Assembly: GCA_020636325.1 (NCBI GenBank)
Contig: JACJYC010000013.1
Location: 1-64,000 of the forward strand
DNA from: Lewinellaceae bacterium
GTDB lineage: Bacteria > Bacteroidota > Bacteroidia > Chitinophagales > Saprospiraceae
Reading direction: 5' to 3'
Length of the DNA: 64,000 nt
Positions within the stretch are counted from its first letter, which is position 1, and every line of letters begins with the position of its first letter. The notes under the pieces are model-generated. The model worked only from the letters and a program-made list of their open reading frames with translations, was not told the origin of the DNA and made no database searches. Position numbers and translations under genes: made by a program. Below are positions 1-8,670 of this stretch, in pieces.

Positions 1-234
1 AAGTCGTAAGTCGTAAGTTGTAAGTCGTAAGTTGTAAGTCGTAAGTTGTAAGTCGTAAGGTGTAAGTCGTAAGTTGTAAGTTGTAAGTCGTAAGTTGGGT
101 TCCTGAGCGCAGCCGAAGGATAAGTTGTAAGTTGTAAGTCGTAAGTTGTAAGTTGTAAGTCGTAAGTCGTAAGTTGTAAGTCGTAAGTTGTAAGTCGTAA
201 GTTGTAAGTCGTAAGTTGTAAGTCTGGTAACTGA
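1..234. repeat. 7-bp tandem repeat tract, GTAAGTC/GTAAGTT words
   Basis: The stretch is built almost entirely from the 7-mers GTAAGTC and GTAAGTT in irregular alternation, broken once by a short insert at about 96-120 (gggttcctgagcgcagccgaagga). No coding sequence is visible in it. The same words recur on either strand near 2,700, 3,200, 8,400, 51,170, 53,920, 54,800 and 60,560, always between genes. Confidence 0.95.
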
Positions 235-239
235 GTGCA

Positions 240-330
240 GCCGAAGTTACCCCTCTCACCCCCTCTCACCTCTCACCCCTCTCTCACCTCTCACCCCTCT
301 CACCCCTCTCACCCCTCTCACCCCTCTCTC
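240..330. repeat. CCCCTCTCACC short-word repeat
   Basis: Degenerate copies of CCTCTCACC run up to and into the 3' end of the CPBP protease gene on the minus strand. Read in that gene's direction the unit is GGTGAGAGG, and a TGA inside the repeat serves as the gene's stop codon. The same word family lies at 13,634-13,712 and 58,480-58,546. Confidence 0.9.
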
Positions 331-1223
331 TCCCGGTACAGCCCCCGAATCAGCGCAAAGGTAAACAAAACAGAAATGATGACGAGCGGAATAGAAGGCG
401 CCGCGGGTGTGTCGGGTTTGGCTATTTCGGGGTGTTCGCCGGCCAGATAGGCCCCTGCGACCTGCCAGCCGTTAAAAACGAAGTGCAGGGCGATCGGCGC
501 CCACAAGCTGCGGGTCCATACCAGCGTATATCCCAAAACGCCGCCCAGCAGCATCCGGGCGAAGAATCCGGCAAACTGGAAGTGGATGGCGCTGAACACA
601 ACGGCCGTGATCCAAACAGCCAGATGGGTGCGGCCGGTTTGTTTTTCCAGTTGATTCTGGACCAATCCCCGGAAGATCAGCTCCTCTCCAACGGCGGGGA
701 CCAGTGCCGCGATCAGCAGATTGAACGCCAGCTCCCATCCGCTGTCCATCAGCATCATCCCGGCCACCATGGCGTCGGTTTTGGATTCCTGGCGGACCAA
801 CGCCTCAGGCAGGGGGATTTGCTGGTTGAGCCAGTACACGGCTTGCGCCAACGGAAAGATCGTCAGGCCCAGCAAAGCCGCACTGAGCAAGGCAACCGGT
901 TTGATACCGGCAGAGAGGCCGAACTCCCGGCTCCAACCCCGCCGGAAGACCACGACCCCGATGAGTATGCCCGACAGGGTAAACGTGCAAAAATGGGCGG
1001 TCAGGTTGAACAGGCGCATCAGGTTGCGGTCCTTCAGCGGGCTGTCTTTCCCGAAAGACCGGATCAGGGCCTGGCTGTCTGTGTCGGCCAGTGTGGCCCA
1101 GATGCCGTTGAGCGCCGACCCCAGCAACCAGCCGACCCCCAGGCAAAGGATCATGGCAATGAGTTTCCACGTCCAATCCATTCGCAAAGGATCGCCGAAA
1201 TCGGTTTTGGAATCGTAGTTCAT
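318..1223 (-). CDS. CPBP family intramembrane metalloprotease
   Basis: This is a 301-residue polytopic membrane protein of the CPBP (CaaX protease and bacteriocin-processing, Abi) family. The hallmark EExxxR motif is at E180-E181 and R185. The two later conserved positions are seen at H214 (SAIH) and H247 with N251 (ALHFVFN). These form the metal site in characterised members, so the protein is probably catalytically competent. Members cleave near membranes in prenyl-protein or peptide processing; the substrate here is unknown. It is divergent from the aminotransferase at 1,292. The last residues (YREREG) and the stop codon fall in a GGTGAGAG repeat, so the C-terminal tail may be repeat-derived. 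Confidence 0.9.
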   Translation of the reverse strand: MNYDSKTDFGDPLRMDWTWKLIAMILCLGVGWLLGSALNGIWATLADTDSQALIRSFGKDSPLKDRNLMRLFNLTAHFCTFTLSGILIGVVVFRRGWSREFGLSAGIKPVALLSAALLGLTIFPLAQAVYWLNQQIPLPEALVRQESKTDAMVAGMMLMDSGWELAFNLLIAALVPAVGEELIFRGLVQNQLEKQTGRTHLAVWITAVVFSAIHFQFAGFFARMLLGGVLGYTLVWTRSLWAPIALHFVFNGWQVAGAYLAGEHPEIAKPDTPAAPSIPLVIISVLFTFALIRGLYREREG

Positions 1224-1258
1224 GCCAAAAATTTATGCAATACTACATGATATTAGTT

Positions 1259-1266
1259 TAATTTTG
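1259..1266 (+). promoter_or_regulatory. Bacteroidota-type -7 box for the aminotransferase gene
   Basis: TAATTTTG fits the TAnnTTTG -7 consensus of Bacteroidota sigma-ABfr promoters and lies 25 bases before the ATG at 1,292. No clear -33 box was chosen. Confidence 0.5.
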
Positions 1267-1291
1267 CCAAAATTTCTTTAATTATAAGACC

Positions 1292-2494
1292 ATGTTAAGC
1301 ACGTTGCCGCTTTCCCGGAGAGTTCTGGAAATGGAGGAATCCTCCACCTTGTTAATGGCCAAACTGGCGCGCAATATCGCCGCCCAGGGCCATAAAGTGA
1401 TCAGCCTGAGCCTGGGCGAACCCGATTTCGATACGCCCGAGCATATCAAGACGGCTGCCAAGGAAGCCCTCGACCAAGGATATACCAAATATACCCCCGT
1501 ATCGGGTCTGCCGGCCCTGCGGGAAGCCATCTGCACCAAGTTCAAACGGGATAACGGACTGGAGTTCACGACCAACCAGATCGTTGTGTCCAACGGCGCC
1601 AAACAATCCATTGCCAATATTTGTCTGGCCTTGCTCGACGAAGGCGATGAAGCGATCATCCTGGCCCCTTATTGGGTTTCGTATTTTGAGATCGTAAAAT
1701 TTGCGGGCGGCGTGCCCGTTGTGGTGCATGCAGGCATCGACCAGGATTACAAACCTTCGGTTGCTCAGATCGAAGCCGCCATCACCGACCGGACCAAACT
1801 GATCATTTTCTCGTCGCCCTGCAACCCGACCGGCTCCGTATTCACGGCCGATGAGTTGAGCGCTATGGCGCAAATGCTGGGCAGGCATGAGCAGGTGCAT
1901 ATCGTGTCCGACGAAATTTATGAGTACATCAATTTTACGGGCAAACACGTCAGCATCGGTACCTTCGATGCCGTCAAGGACCGCACCATCACCGTCAACG
2001 GTTTTGCCAAAGGATTTGCCATGACCGGCTGGCGCCTGGGCTATATCGGCGGCCCGGAATGGCTGGCACAGGCCTGCGACAAGATCCAGGGGCAAGTGAC
2101 TTCAGGCGCCACCTCCTTCGGCCAGAAAGCCGCCGCCCACGCCCTGCTGTCGGATATGACGCCGACCTGGAAGATGCGCGACGCCTTCCTGCATCGCCGC
2201 GACCTGGTGATCGGCCTGCTGGAACAAATTCCCGGCATGAAGGTCAACCGCCCGCAAGGCGCTTTCTATATCTTCCCCGATATCAGCAATTACTTCGGCC
2301 TCTCCGACGGCCAGACCACGATCAATAACGCTGACGATTTCAGCATGTACCTCCTGGAAAAAGCCTATGTGGCCACCGTTGCCGGCACCGGCTTCGGCGA
2401 CAGCAATTGCCTGCGCATTTCCTATGCCGCAAGCGAAGAACAATTGAGGGAAGCCATCGGCCGGATCGCAGAGGTGGTGTCGAAATTGAGCTAG
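1292..2494 (+). CDS. Pyridoxal-phosphate aminotransferase, aspartate aminotransferase type (class I)
   Basis: This 400-residue fold-type I aminotransferase most resembles the thermophile-type aspartate aminotransferases (AspC/AspB subgroup). It would move the amino group of aspartate to 2-oxoglutarate in the cytoplasm. Visible landmarks are the glycine-rich SNGAKQS at about 100-106, N178 in SSPCNPTG, D207 and Y210 in SDEIY (cofactor ring contacts), and the Schiff-base lysine K240 in NGFAKGFAMTGWR with phosphate-binding R248. A C-terminal LRISYA holds the substrate-carboxylate arginine. Length is normal for the family. It stands alone, divergent from the CPBP gene. Exact substrate preference cannot be read from sequence. 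Confidence 0.92.
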   Translation: MLSTLPLSRRVLEMEESSTLLMAKLARNIAAQGHKVISLSLGEPDFDTPEHIKTAAKEALDQGYTKYTPVSGLPALREAICTKFKRDNGLEFTTNQIVVSNGAKQSIANICLALLDEGDEAIILAPYWVSYFEIVKFAGGVPVVVHAGIDQDYKPSVAQIEAAITDRTKLIIFSSPCNPTGSVFTADELSAMAQMLGRHEQVHIVSDEIYEYINFTGKHVSIGTFDAVKDRTITVNGFAKGFAMTGWRLGYIGGPEWLAQACDKIQGQVTSGATSFGQKAAAHALLSDMTPTWKMRDAFLHRRDLVIGLLEQIPGMKVNRPQGAFYIFPDISNYFGLSDGQTTINNADDFSMYLLEKAYVATVAGTGFGDSNCLRISYAASEEQLREAIGRIAEVVSKLS

Positions 2495-2644
2495 TGGTCC
2501 TACTTAAATTTCGCGCCATTAGTTGCCGGTTCTTACTATCTGAGAATGGAAATTTGCGTATCGAACAGCCCGCGCTGCCGTTATTACGGGATGTGGGAAT
2601 TCTGGTGCATGCGACGGAAAATCTTCCGCCTCTGCGGACACCCG

Positions 2645-3222
2645 ACTTATGACTGGTAAACAATCAAGCGCCCGTCGTAAAGCCGAAACATCGCCCTACC
2701 CCAACTTACGACTTACGACGGCTCTTTCGCGTAACAAAAATGGACTTCTTCGATTTGCATTCGCAATACGGATGCCTTTCCCCCTGATTGAGCTGCCCAG
2801 TACAGCGGTCCGTTAGGATCGCAATACCTGTAGCACCCCGGCAACACGTAAGCCAACGGCCTGTAGGGCCGGTATATGAAGATCTGCGACGCCCATTGAA
2901 ATCCATTCTATCCATATTTAATGGGGCCGGTTCGGAGCAATCAGATACCGGCCCTACAGGCCGGGAACCCAATATTCAAACCGAGCGCTACAGATATCGC
3001 GGACCTAAAGGCCCGCACAACAGTTTTGTTATGAAGGAAGGATTTCCTTACGCGAAAGCTGCGTCACGACTTACGACTTAACTTCGGCCTCCGGACGACG
3101 AAGTCTTCGCCCTATGGCTGACGGAGTCGGCTGCGCTCAGTTACCAGACTTATGACTGGTAAACAATCAAGCGCCCGTCGTATAGCCGAAACATCGCCCT
3201 ACCCCAACTTACGACTTACGAC
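2645..3222. repeat. 75-bp direct repeat pair (2645-2719 and 3148-3222)
   Basis: The two 75-bp copies start at acttatgactggtaaac and end in acttacgacttacgac. They differ by one base (cgtaaagcc versus cgtatagcc) and lie 503 bp apart. Such high identity suggests recent duplication or gene conversion. Confidence 0.9.
2858..2962. repeat. 18-bp inverted repeat, GGCCTGTAGGGCCGGTAT family
   Basis: GGCCTGTAGGGCCGGTAT at 2858-2875 is matched exactly by its reverse complement at 2945-2962, enclosing 69 bp. Each arm is itself a small palindrome (GGCC-TGTAG-GGCC). The same word occurs twice near 54,776 and 54,933, so it is a dispersed REP-like sequence. Confidence 0.85.
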
Positions 3223-3259
3223 TGACGACTTACGACTGACAACTGACAACTGACACCTG

Positions 3260-4471
3260 TTATCTAGTGAGCCCCTCAAACAGCCAGTCCGCCAGCAACT
3301 GCCGGTTCTTCATCAGCACGATCCGTTGCTGGTCGCTGTAATTCCGGATATTGGCCAGTTCCACATAGACCGACAGCGGCTTGAGCTCTCGCAGCATGTG
3401 CAGGTCGCGCCCTTTGACCGAGCCTTCGTATTGGCCGGTCTTCCGGTATTTCTCGTATTTCGACTGCATGGTGGTCAGCATCTGTCTGGCCAGTTTTTCG
3501 CCTTCCTCGCTGCCGGGGTAGTGGTAAAAGAACAGGTCGGTGCGTTGGCCGTGACTCCTGGAATCGACATGGATCATGATGGCGGTCTGCTCGGCTACGC
3601 CCTGGAGTTTGTGCTTTTCATACAGGTCGTTGATGATATCCGAGCGCTGGAACAGCCGGCTTTTCTGGGCGTAGTTCATCTTGACATTGCCCCAGAGCAC
3701 TTCATCCTCATCGCAGTCGAGGTATTCGTCGTCGCGGATGCCGTCATTGGGGTCGCGGTTGATGATATAGGCGGTGGCGCCGTGCGCGATCAGGTTGCGG
3801 CAAAGCCGAAGGGCTACGTCGTAGGCGTATTCGTCTTCACAAAGGGAATGCCCGGCCCGTTTGCCAATGGCGCCGGGATCGGGGCCGCCGTGTCCGCTGA
3901 CCACATAGAATACCTTGCCGCGGAGTTTGGTGCTGGCCAACGGGGTTTTGGCGTATTTGGCGCCGAAAATGGGGAAAATCCGGTCGCCGGTCATGGTTTC
4001 CACTTCTTCGGGGGCCTCGCTGACGGGTGCGGCGACTTCCACCTTTTCATCCGGACAATTCAGGGCGTGGTAGGGCACCCAGAGTTTTTTGTCTTCTTTA
4101 TAGGAAACGGAGCGCAGCGCATTTTCCAGCATGGATTCGTTGTACTTCTGGATGCCGACCGCCAGGTTCCAATCGTCGACGCCGATGCTTGAGCGGATGG
4201 TCTTCCCATTGAAGTCGTACAGCATGATGGGCAATATATAATCCCGGCCAGCACGCAGGTAAGCGCCCTTTTTCAACTTATTGAGGGCGTAGAACTGGTC
4301 AAAATTGCAGGGATATTCTTCCAGTTGGTACCGGCGCAGCATCGAATAGATGCCGTCTCCAGGCATAGCTTTGACTTGAAGGTAATCCGGGGCGGCCAAA
4401 CTTGAAATTCCGGTCATGCTCCAGACGAGCAAGCCTATGATGTAACCTCTCATATTTCCACAGTGATCCAA
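3260..4471 (-). CDS. N-acetylmuramoyl-L-alanine amidase (Amidase_3), exported
   Basis: This 403-residue protein has an N-terminal signal sequence; translation may instead begin at Met7, position 4453. An N-terminal region at about 30-85 resembles a LysM-like module. A C-terminal Amidase_3 domain spans about 185-400. Zinc ligands of this fold are visible: H194 in SGHGGPDPGA, E214 in CEDEYAYD and H301 in MIHVDS, with the catalytic glutamate E371 in VYVELANIRN. It should cut the amide between muramic acid and the stem peptide in the periplasm, during cell separation or wall turnover. The insertion between the first and second histidines is longer than in E. coli AmiC. The gene ends next to a GTCAGTTGTCAGTC repeat. 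It is divergent from ccmB. Confidence 0.9.
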   Translation of the reverse strand: MDHCGNMRGYIIGLLVWSMTGISSLAAPDYLQVKAMPGDGIYSMLRRYQLEEYPCNFDQFYALNKLKKGAYLRAGRDYILPIMLYDFNGKTIRSSIGVDDWNLAVGIQKYNESMLENALRSVSYKEDKKLWVPYHALNCPDEKVEVAAPVSEAPEEVETMTGDRIFPIFGAKYAKTPLASTKLRGKVFYVVSGHGGPDPGAIGKRAGHSLCEDEYAYDVALRLCRNLIAHGATAYIINRDPNDGIRDDEYLDCDEDEVLWGNVKMNYAQKSRLFQRSDIINDLYEKHKLQGVAEQTAIMIHVDSRSHGQRTDLFFYHYPGSEEGEKLARQMLTTMQSKYEKYRKTGQYEGSVKGRDLHMLRELKPLSVYVELANIRNYSDQQRIVLMKNRQLLADWLFEGLTR

Positions 4472-4540
4472 TCAGGGCTAAAATTAAACATTTCACACAA
4501 TTATGACGATGCCCGGCCGGTAGTATTTGCAGGTAATCAC

Positions 4541-4548
4541 TACTTTTG
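4541..4548 (+). promoter_or_regulatory. -7 box abutting the ccmB start
   Basis: TACTTTTG matches TAnnTTTG exactly and ends five bases before the ATG at 4554. Transcription would start at or next to the initiation codon, implying a leaderless or nearly leaderless mRNA. This also argues against a start at 4527, which would lie upstream of the box. Confidence 0.55.
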
Positions 4549-4553
4549 CCGTC

Positions 4554-5213
4554 ATGAACGCACTGGGCGAGATACTGCATTTGCTCCGGAAAGAGCTGTT
4601 GCTCGAATGGCGCACCCGTTACGCCATCGGCGGCATCCTGCTGTACGTTCTGTCAACAGTCTTCATCGTCTACGCGGCCTTTATCCGGGTTGAACCCGCC
4701 ACCTGGAATACGCTTTACTGGGTCATTCTATTGTTCGCCGCGGTCAATGCCGTGACCAAGAGCTTCATCCGGGAAAACAGCGCAAGGCAGTTGTATTATT
4801 ACCAGATGGCGCATCCGCTCCACGTGCTGGCCGCCAAGATCATCTACAATGTCGGGTTGCTGGCCCTGATCAGCCTGCTGACCTGGGGCGCCATGGCCTG
4901 GCTGACGGGCAATCCCGTGAAGGATTACCGGCAATTCATCCTGGCGCTTTGGCTGGGCAGCGCCGGCTTTGCGATCACCTTTACCTTTATTTCGGCCATT
5001 GCCGCCAAGGCGGACAACAGTGCGACCCTGATGGCGATCCTGAGCTTCCCGCTCGTTATCCCCATCGTGATGACGCTGACCAAATTGTCGGCCAATGCGC
5101 TGCGCCTCATGAACGATTCGAATACCGATCAGGATATACTGGTCCTGGTCGCCATTGATATGGTTTCCCTGGGAATGGCCATCTTGCTGTTCCCGTTTTT
5201 ATGGAGAGATTGA
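4554..5213 (+). CDS. ccmB: Haem exporter permease CcmB
   Basis: This 219-residue protein has about six hydrophobic helices and matches CcmB, the membrane subunit of the CcmABC haem-handling ABC transporter that feeds periplasmic cytochrome c maturation. The opening KELLLEWRTRYAIGGILLYV is typical of Bacteroidota CcmB, as are SFIRENSARQLYYYQMAHP in the first cytoplasmic loop and the FPLVIPIVMTLTKLSA segment. The start at 4554 is preferred because the promoter box lies immediately upstream of it. It is followed by ccsA and a ccmD-like gene. The ATPase subunit CcmA is not in the window. Confidence 0.88.
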   Translation: MNALGEILHLLRKELLLEWRTRYAIGGILLYVLSTVFIVYAAFIRVEPATWNTLYWVILLFAAVNAVTKSFIRENSARQLYYYQMAHPLHVLAAKIIYNVGLLALISLLTWGAMAWLTGNPVKDYRQFILALWLGSAGFAITFTFISAIAAKADNSATLMAILSFPLVIPIVMTLTKLSANALRLMNDSNTDQDILVLVAIDMVSLGMAILLFPFLWRD

Positions 5214-5281
5214 TTTTTAAGGAACCGGGGAACTGAAGAATCGATTCCTCAATTCCTCGGTTCTTCAGTTCTTCAAAGACA
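5214..5281. repeat. Inverted GAACTGAAGAA / TTCTTCAGTTC repeat between ccmB and ccsA
   Basis: Right after the ccmB stop, aaccggggaactgaagaatcg is followed by its near-complement cctcggttcttcagttcttc. Together they form a stem-loop of the CTCAATTC/AATCGA repeat family also seen at 49,060 and 61,945. It could act as a processing or attenuation hairpin between two operon genes. Confidence 0.7.
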
Positions 5282-5285
5282 ACTT

Positions 5286-6341
5286 ATGAACAAAAGCTGG
5301 TGGAAAATCACAAGCATCCTCATCCTGGTCTACGTTTTTATAGCCGGGATGCTGGGGCCGCTTAAACCCGGCATTATCCGGGTAGATCCGCAAACCGTCA
5401 GCACGGGGCAGGAGCTCGTATTGCAGGTGGAAGGGTACAATTCCCACTACCTGGAGGCCGGCGACGCCATCCGGGCCTGGCTGAAACTGGACGATGAACG
5501 CGCCCTGGGGGCCACCTCCGTTCAATCAAAATCAGAGACCCAACTGGAAGCTGTGTTTGCCATCCCGCAGTACCTGCCGGTAGACAAGCGATCGCAGGAC
5601 TTCGTCCTGGTGGTGGACAATGCCGTTGACGGCGTATCCCTGCTGCCCTCGGCCGTATTTGTCCGGCAGGATTCCATCGACCCCGATATGGGCCTCAAGG
5701 TGTGGAAAAACACCCCGATCGAGGGGCTGCATTACCTGAAGCGGCTGACCTTCCCGTTCAGGAACATCCTGCAGGAAACCATCCGGAATACCTACTTCCA
5801 TGTAGCCTTGTGGCTGGCGATGGTGACGCTGTTCATGGCGTCGCTCTATCACAGCATCAAATACCTCAGGAAAGGGTTGCCGGACAATGACCGCTGGGCC
5901 GTAGCCTATACCACGGTGGGCTCGTTTTACGGCGTGCTCGGGTTGGTCACCGGCGCCATATGGGCTACCAGCGCCTGGGGCAAGCCCTGGAGCTGGGATG
6001 TCAAACAGACCATGACGCTCATCGCGCTTTTCATTTACCTGGCCTATTTCGTGCTGCGGGCGGCTTTTGAGGACCCCGAAAAGCGCGGGCGGCTGTCGGC
6101 GGTTTACAACATATTTGCTTTTGCAGCCCTGATCCCGCTGATCTACGTGATCCCGCGGCTCACGGACAGCCTTCACCCCGGAAACGGCGGCAACCCGGCC
6201 TTCGGCTCGCAGGACCTGGACAATACCATGCGTATGGTGTTTTATCCGGCCGTCATCGGCTGGACCTTGCTGGGGGTATGGATCGCAACCGTTTCGTTCC
6301 GGGTGGAGCGCCTGCATCAGCGGATGTTGGAGGGGGATTGA
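5286..6341 (+). CDS. ccsA: Cytochrome c biogenesis protein CcsA/CcmC type
   Basis: This 351-residue membrane protein has an N-terminal anchor (about 7-27), then an extracytoplasmic domain of about 130 residues, then a CcmC/CcsA core with about six helices from residue 170 on. The tryptophan-rich haem-handling motif appears as SAWGKPWSWDVKQTM. Histidines that could be axial ligands lie in YFHVALWLAMVTLF, LYHSIKYL and DSLHPGNGG. CcmC takes haem to CcmE or the synthase outside the membrane. The extended N-terminal domain is longer than in E. coli CcmC and is seen in Bacteroidota homologues. It lies between ccmB and the ccmD-like gene. A TGGATG repeat starts at its stop codon. Confidence 0.85.
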   Translation: MNKSWWKITSILILVYVFIAGMLGPLKPGIIRVDPQTVSTGQELVLQVEGYNSHYLEAGDAIRAWLKLDDERALGATSVQSKSETQLEAVFAIPQYLPVDKRSQDFVLVVDNAVDGVSLLPSAVFVRQDSIDPDMGLKVWKNTPIEGLHYLKRLTFPFRNILQETIRNTYFHVALWLAMVTLFMASLYHSIKYLRKGLPDNDRWAVAYTTVGSFYGVLGLVTGAIWATSAWGKPWSWDVKQTMTLIALFIYLAYFVLRAAFEDPEKRGRLSAVYNIFAFAALIPLIYVIPRLTDSLHPGNGGNPAFGSQDLDNTMRMVFYPAVIGWTLLGVWIATVSFRVERLHQRMLEGD

Positions 6342-6342
6342 A

Positions 6343-6470
6343 TTGATGGTGGATGGTGGATGGTGGATGCTGGATGCTGGATGCTGGATGCTGGATGGTG
6401 GATGCTGGATGCTGGATGGTGGATGGTGGATGGTGGATGGTGGATGCTTGATGCTGGATGGTGGATGCTG
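6343..6470. repeat. 7/14-bp TGGATGC-TGGATGG tandem repeat
   Basis: The tract consists of TGGATGC, TGGATGG and TGGTGGATGC words, beginning one base after the ccsA stop. It yields an open frame of Trp-Met-Leu-Asp/Gly repeats that has no start context or homology and is not a gene. Confidence 0.93.
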
Positions 6471-6737
6471 CCCGCCGTCGCCTTGGGGCTTTGGCGGACG
6501 GAGGATGCTGCCCGACTTCGCTCTTGAGGAGCTATGGCGGACGACGGGCGTCAACCATAAAACAATCCAACCAACATTCCATCAACCGATTTTAATTTTG
6601 GATTGAATATTAAACCGGGCCGGCGGATCGATCCAAAAAATTTTGTGCGGCGGTCCGGAAACAAAATTTTGACTGGAAAACAAATTGCAGATATGGAAAA
6701 TTTACGCGACTTTTGCGGCGGCAAATCGAGTCTGTTC

Positions 6738-6947
6738 ATGAAAAAATGCCTGGCCTTGTTAGGCCCGCTGATGCTTACCGTCCAAGCGCACGCCGATTCA
6801 GGCGGTCCTGACTTTTTCCGCAGTATTGGGAAAATTTATGTGGTGGTAGCCGTTATTGTGACGGTCCTGCTCGGTATCGGCATTTTTTTGATGTATCTGG
6901 ACAGGCGCCTGACCAAAATTGAGAACCAAATTAAAGACCATGATTGA
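6738..6947 (+). CDS. CcmD-like small membrane protein
   Basis: This 69-residue protein has a signal-like N-terminus (MKKCLALLGPLMLTVQAHA), then one transmembrane helix (about 29-51) ending in YLDRRLTKIENQIKDHD. A short, single-span protein ending in a charged helix next to ccmB and ccsA is the standard picture of CcmD, which holds the haem-export complex together. The start at 6738 is preferred over upstream in-frame ATGs (6603, 6693), because the preceding residues look like untranslated sequence and lack coding character. Its last eight bases overlap the glutamate dehydrogenase start, so the two are probably translationally coupled. Confidence 0.75.
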   Translation: MKKCLALLGPLMLTVQAHADSGGPDFFRSIGKIYVVVAVIVTVLLGIGIFLMYLDRRLTKIENQIKDHD

Positions 6948-8367
6948 AAAGCAGGAAAAGAGTTTTTATCAGAGTGTGATCGATTTCTTTGATAAAGCTG
7001 GAGCCCATACCGGAATTGACCAGGGTATTCTGGAACAGATCAAAGTATGCAATGCCGTTTTCCAGATGCAGTTTCCGGTCAAGATCGGCAACGAAGTGAA
7101 AGTGGTGGAGGCTTACCGGGTTCAACACAGCCACCACAGGACACCGACCAAAGGCGGCATCCGCTACAGCAACCACGTCAACCAGGAAGAGGTCATGGCG
7201 CTGGCCACCCTGATGTCGATCAAATGCGCGATCGTCGACGTTCCTTTCGGCGGCGCAAAAGGCGGGGTGAAGATCAATCCCTGGGAATATACGCCCGATC
7301 AACTCGAAAAGATTACCCGGCGGTATACGGCAGAACTGATCAAGCGCAACCTGATCGGGCCTTCCATCGACGTACCCGCCCCCGACTACGGTACCGGCGG
7401 CCGGGAAATGGCCTGGATCTACGACACCTACCGGACCTTCCGCGGCGATGAGATCGACGCCGCCGGTTGCGTAACCGGCAAACCGGTTTCCCAGAACGGC
7501 GTTCGCGGCCGCGAAGAAGCAACCGGCCGGGGCGTTTACTACGGCATCCGCGAGGCCTGCAACTTTGAAGAGGATATGAAAAATCTCGGGCTGACGCCCG
7601 GGATCAAAGGCAAGACCATGGCCGTGCAAGGACTCGGGAACGTGGGCTCGCACACCGCCAAAGTAGCGCAGGACGAAGGCGGCGCCATCATCGTAGGCGT
7701 AGCTGAAGTGGAAGGTTGCATCTACAACGCCAACGGCATCGACATCCACGATCTGCTCCAGTATCGCAAGGAAACCGGCAGCATCCTCAACTACCCGGGC
7801 GCCACCAGCTACGGCAAGGAAGATCGCCGCAAGATCATGGAGTTTGAATGCGATATCCTGGTGCCGGCTGCCCTGGAAAATGAGATCACCTACCGGAATG
7901 CCCCCAACGTTAAGGCCAAGATCATCGCCGAAGCCGCCAACGGCCCGATCACTTCCTCCGCTGAAGAGATCCTGCTGGCCAAAAATATCCTGATCATCCC
8001 GGATGTCTTTCTCAATGCCGGCGGCGTAACGGTTTCTTATTTCGAATGGCTCAAAAACCTGTCCCATATCCGCTTCGGCCGCATGGACAAACGATTCAAC
8101 CAGAATATCCACTCCGAGATCCTGGATGTGATCGAAACGACCACCGGAAGACCCGTCAGCGAAGGTGAAAGGAAAATGATCGCCCGCGGCGCCGACGAGA
8201 TCGACCTGATCCGCTCCGGCCTCGAAGAAACCATGATCAGCGCCTACAACGAAATCCGCAGGATCTGGAAAGAAAACCCGGCAATCGACAGCCTGCGCAC
8301 CGCAGCGTTCGTCAACGCCATCAAAAAGATCAGCAACGACTATCAGAACCTGGGGATCTTCCCGTAA
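6940..8367 (+). CDS. Glu/Leu/Phe/Val dehydrogenase (glutamate dehydrogenase)
   Basis: This 475-residue NAD(P)-dependent amino acid dehydrogenase most resembles glutamate dehydrogenase, which interconverts glutamate with 2-oxoglutarate and ammonium. The substrate domain carries TPTKGGIRYS (substrate-binding lysine region), PFGGAKGGVK with the catalytic-pocket lysine, and PAPDYGTGGREMAW with the catalytic aspartate. The dinucleotide domain carries AVQGLGNVGSHTA. The start is placed at 6940 rather than 6919, because the former overlaps the ccmD-like stop by eight bases as in coupled operons. Functional coupling to haem export is not obvious; the overlap may simply reflect co-transcription. Confidence 0.92.
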   Translation: MIEKQEKSFYQSVIDFFDKAGAHTGIDQGILEQIKVCNAVFQMQFPVKIGNEVKVVEAYRVQHSHHRTPTKGGIRYSNHVNQEEVMALATLMSIKCAIVDVPFGGAKGGVKINPWEYTPDQLEKITRRYTAELIKRNLIGPSIDVPAPDYGTGGREMAWIYDTYRTFRGDEIDAAGCVTGKPVSQNGVRGREEATGRGVYYGIREACNFEEDMKNLGLTPGIKGKTMAVQGLGNVGSHTAKVAQDEGGAIIVGVAEVEGCIYNANGIDIHDLLQYRKETGSILNYPGATSYGKEDRRKIMEFECDILVPAALENEITYRNAPNVKAKIIAEAANGPITSSAEEILLAKNILIIPDVFLNAGGVTVSYFEWLKNLSHIRFGRMDKRFNQNIHSEILDVIETTTGRPVSEGERKMIARGADEIDLIRSGLEETMISAYNEIRRIWKENPAIDSLRTAAFVNAIKKISNDYQNLGIFP

Positions 8368-8374
8368 TATAGTT

Positions 8375-8490
8375 GTCAGTCGCCAGTCGTAAGTCGTAAG
8401 TGGGCTATTATGACATCAGCTTGCTTACGACTTACCACTTATGACTTACGACTTACGACTTACGACTTACGACTTACCACTTACGACTAG
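8375..8490. repeat. GTAAGTCGTAAGT repeat, both orientations
   Basis: Starting a few bases after the dehydrogenase stop, cagtcgtaagtcgtaagtg is followed by its complement acttacgacttacc in several copies. The block can fold into a long hairpin. Confidence 0.85.
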
Positions 8491-8589
8491 CCATAAAATG
8501 CCATTTGGCAGCTCCGCTCTCCCAAGGGCCTCCAACAAAAAAAATTTCAATAAAAGCTACTATCTTTTGTATATATTTTGTTTTTTTGC

Positions 8590-8621
8590 AAATCGGCCAA
8601 TATTAGAAGGCCGATTTTTTT
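8590..8621 (+). terminator. Rho-independent terminator-like hairpin
   Basis: AAATCGGCC at 8590-8598 pairs with GGCCGATTT at 8609-8617, with a 10-base loop, followed by an unbroken T run to 8621. It lies 222 bp after the dehydrogenase gene and 50 bp before the Lrp gene. It could therefore end the former transcript or attenuate the latter. Confidence 0.75.
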
Positions 8622-8670
8622 GAATATAGTCCTAATTCTGAACGAACAAACCAACTAAAAACCTTGTATA

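Larger units (their letters stand above)
2495..3259. other. Non-coding interval built from dispersed repeats
   Basis: No credible gene is seen in these 765 bases. The interval holds a 75-bp direct repeat, an 18-bp inverted repeat containing CCTGTAGGGCCGG, and runs of the GTAAGTC 7-mer family on both strands, ending right at the stop of the amidase gene. Short ORFs here are products of the repeats. Confidence 0.8.

Noticed and set aside
6343..6606. 87-codon frame rich in Trp, Met, Asp and Gly
   Set aside because: It is a translation of the TGGATG tandem repeat with no independent coding signal.
8441..8623. 60-codon frame after glutamate dehydrogenase
   Set aside because: It consists of translated ACTTACGACTTAC repeats followed by the terminator hairpin.
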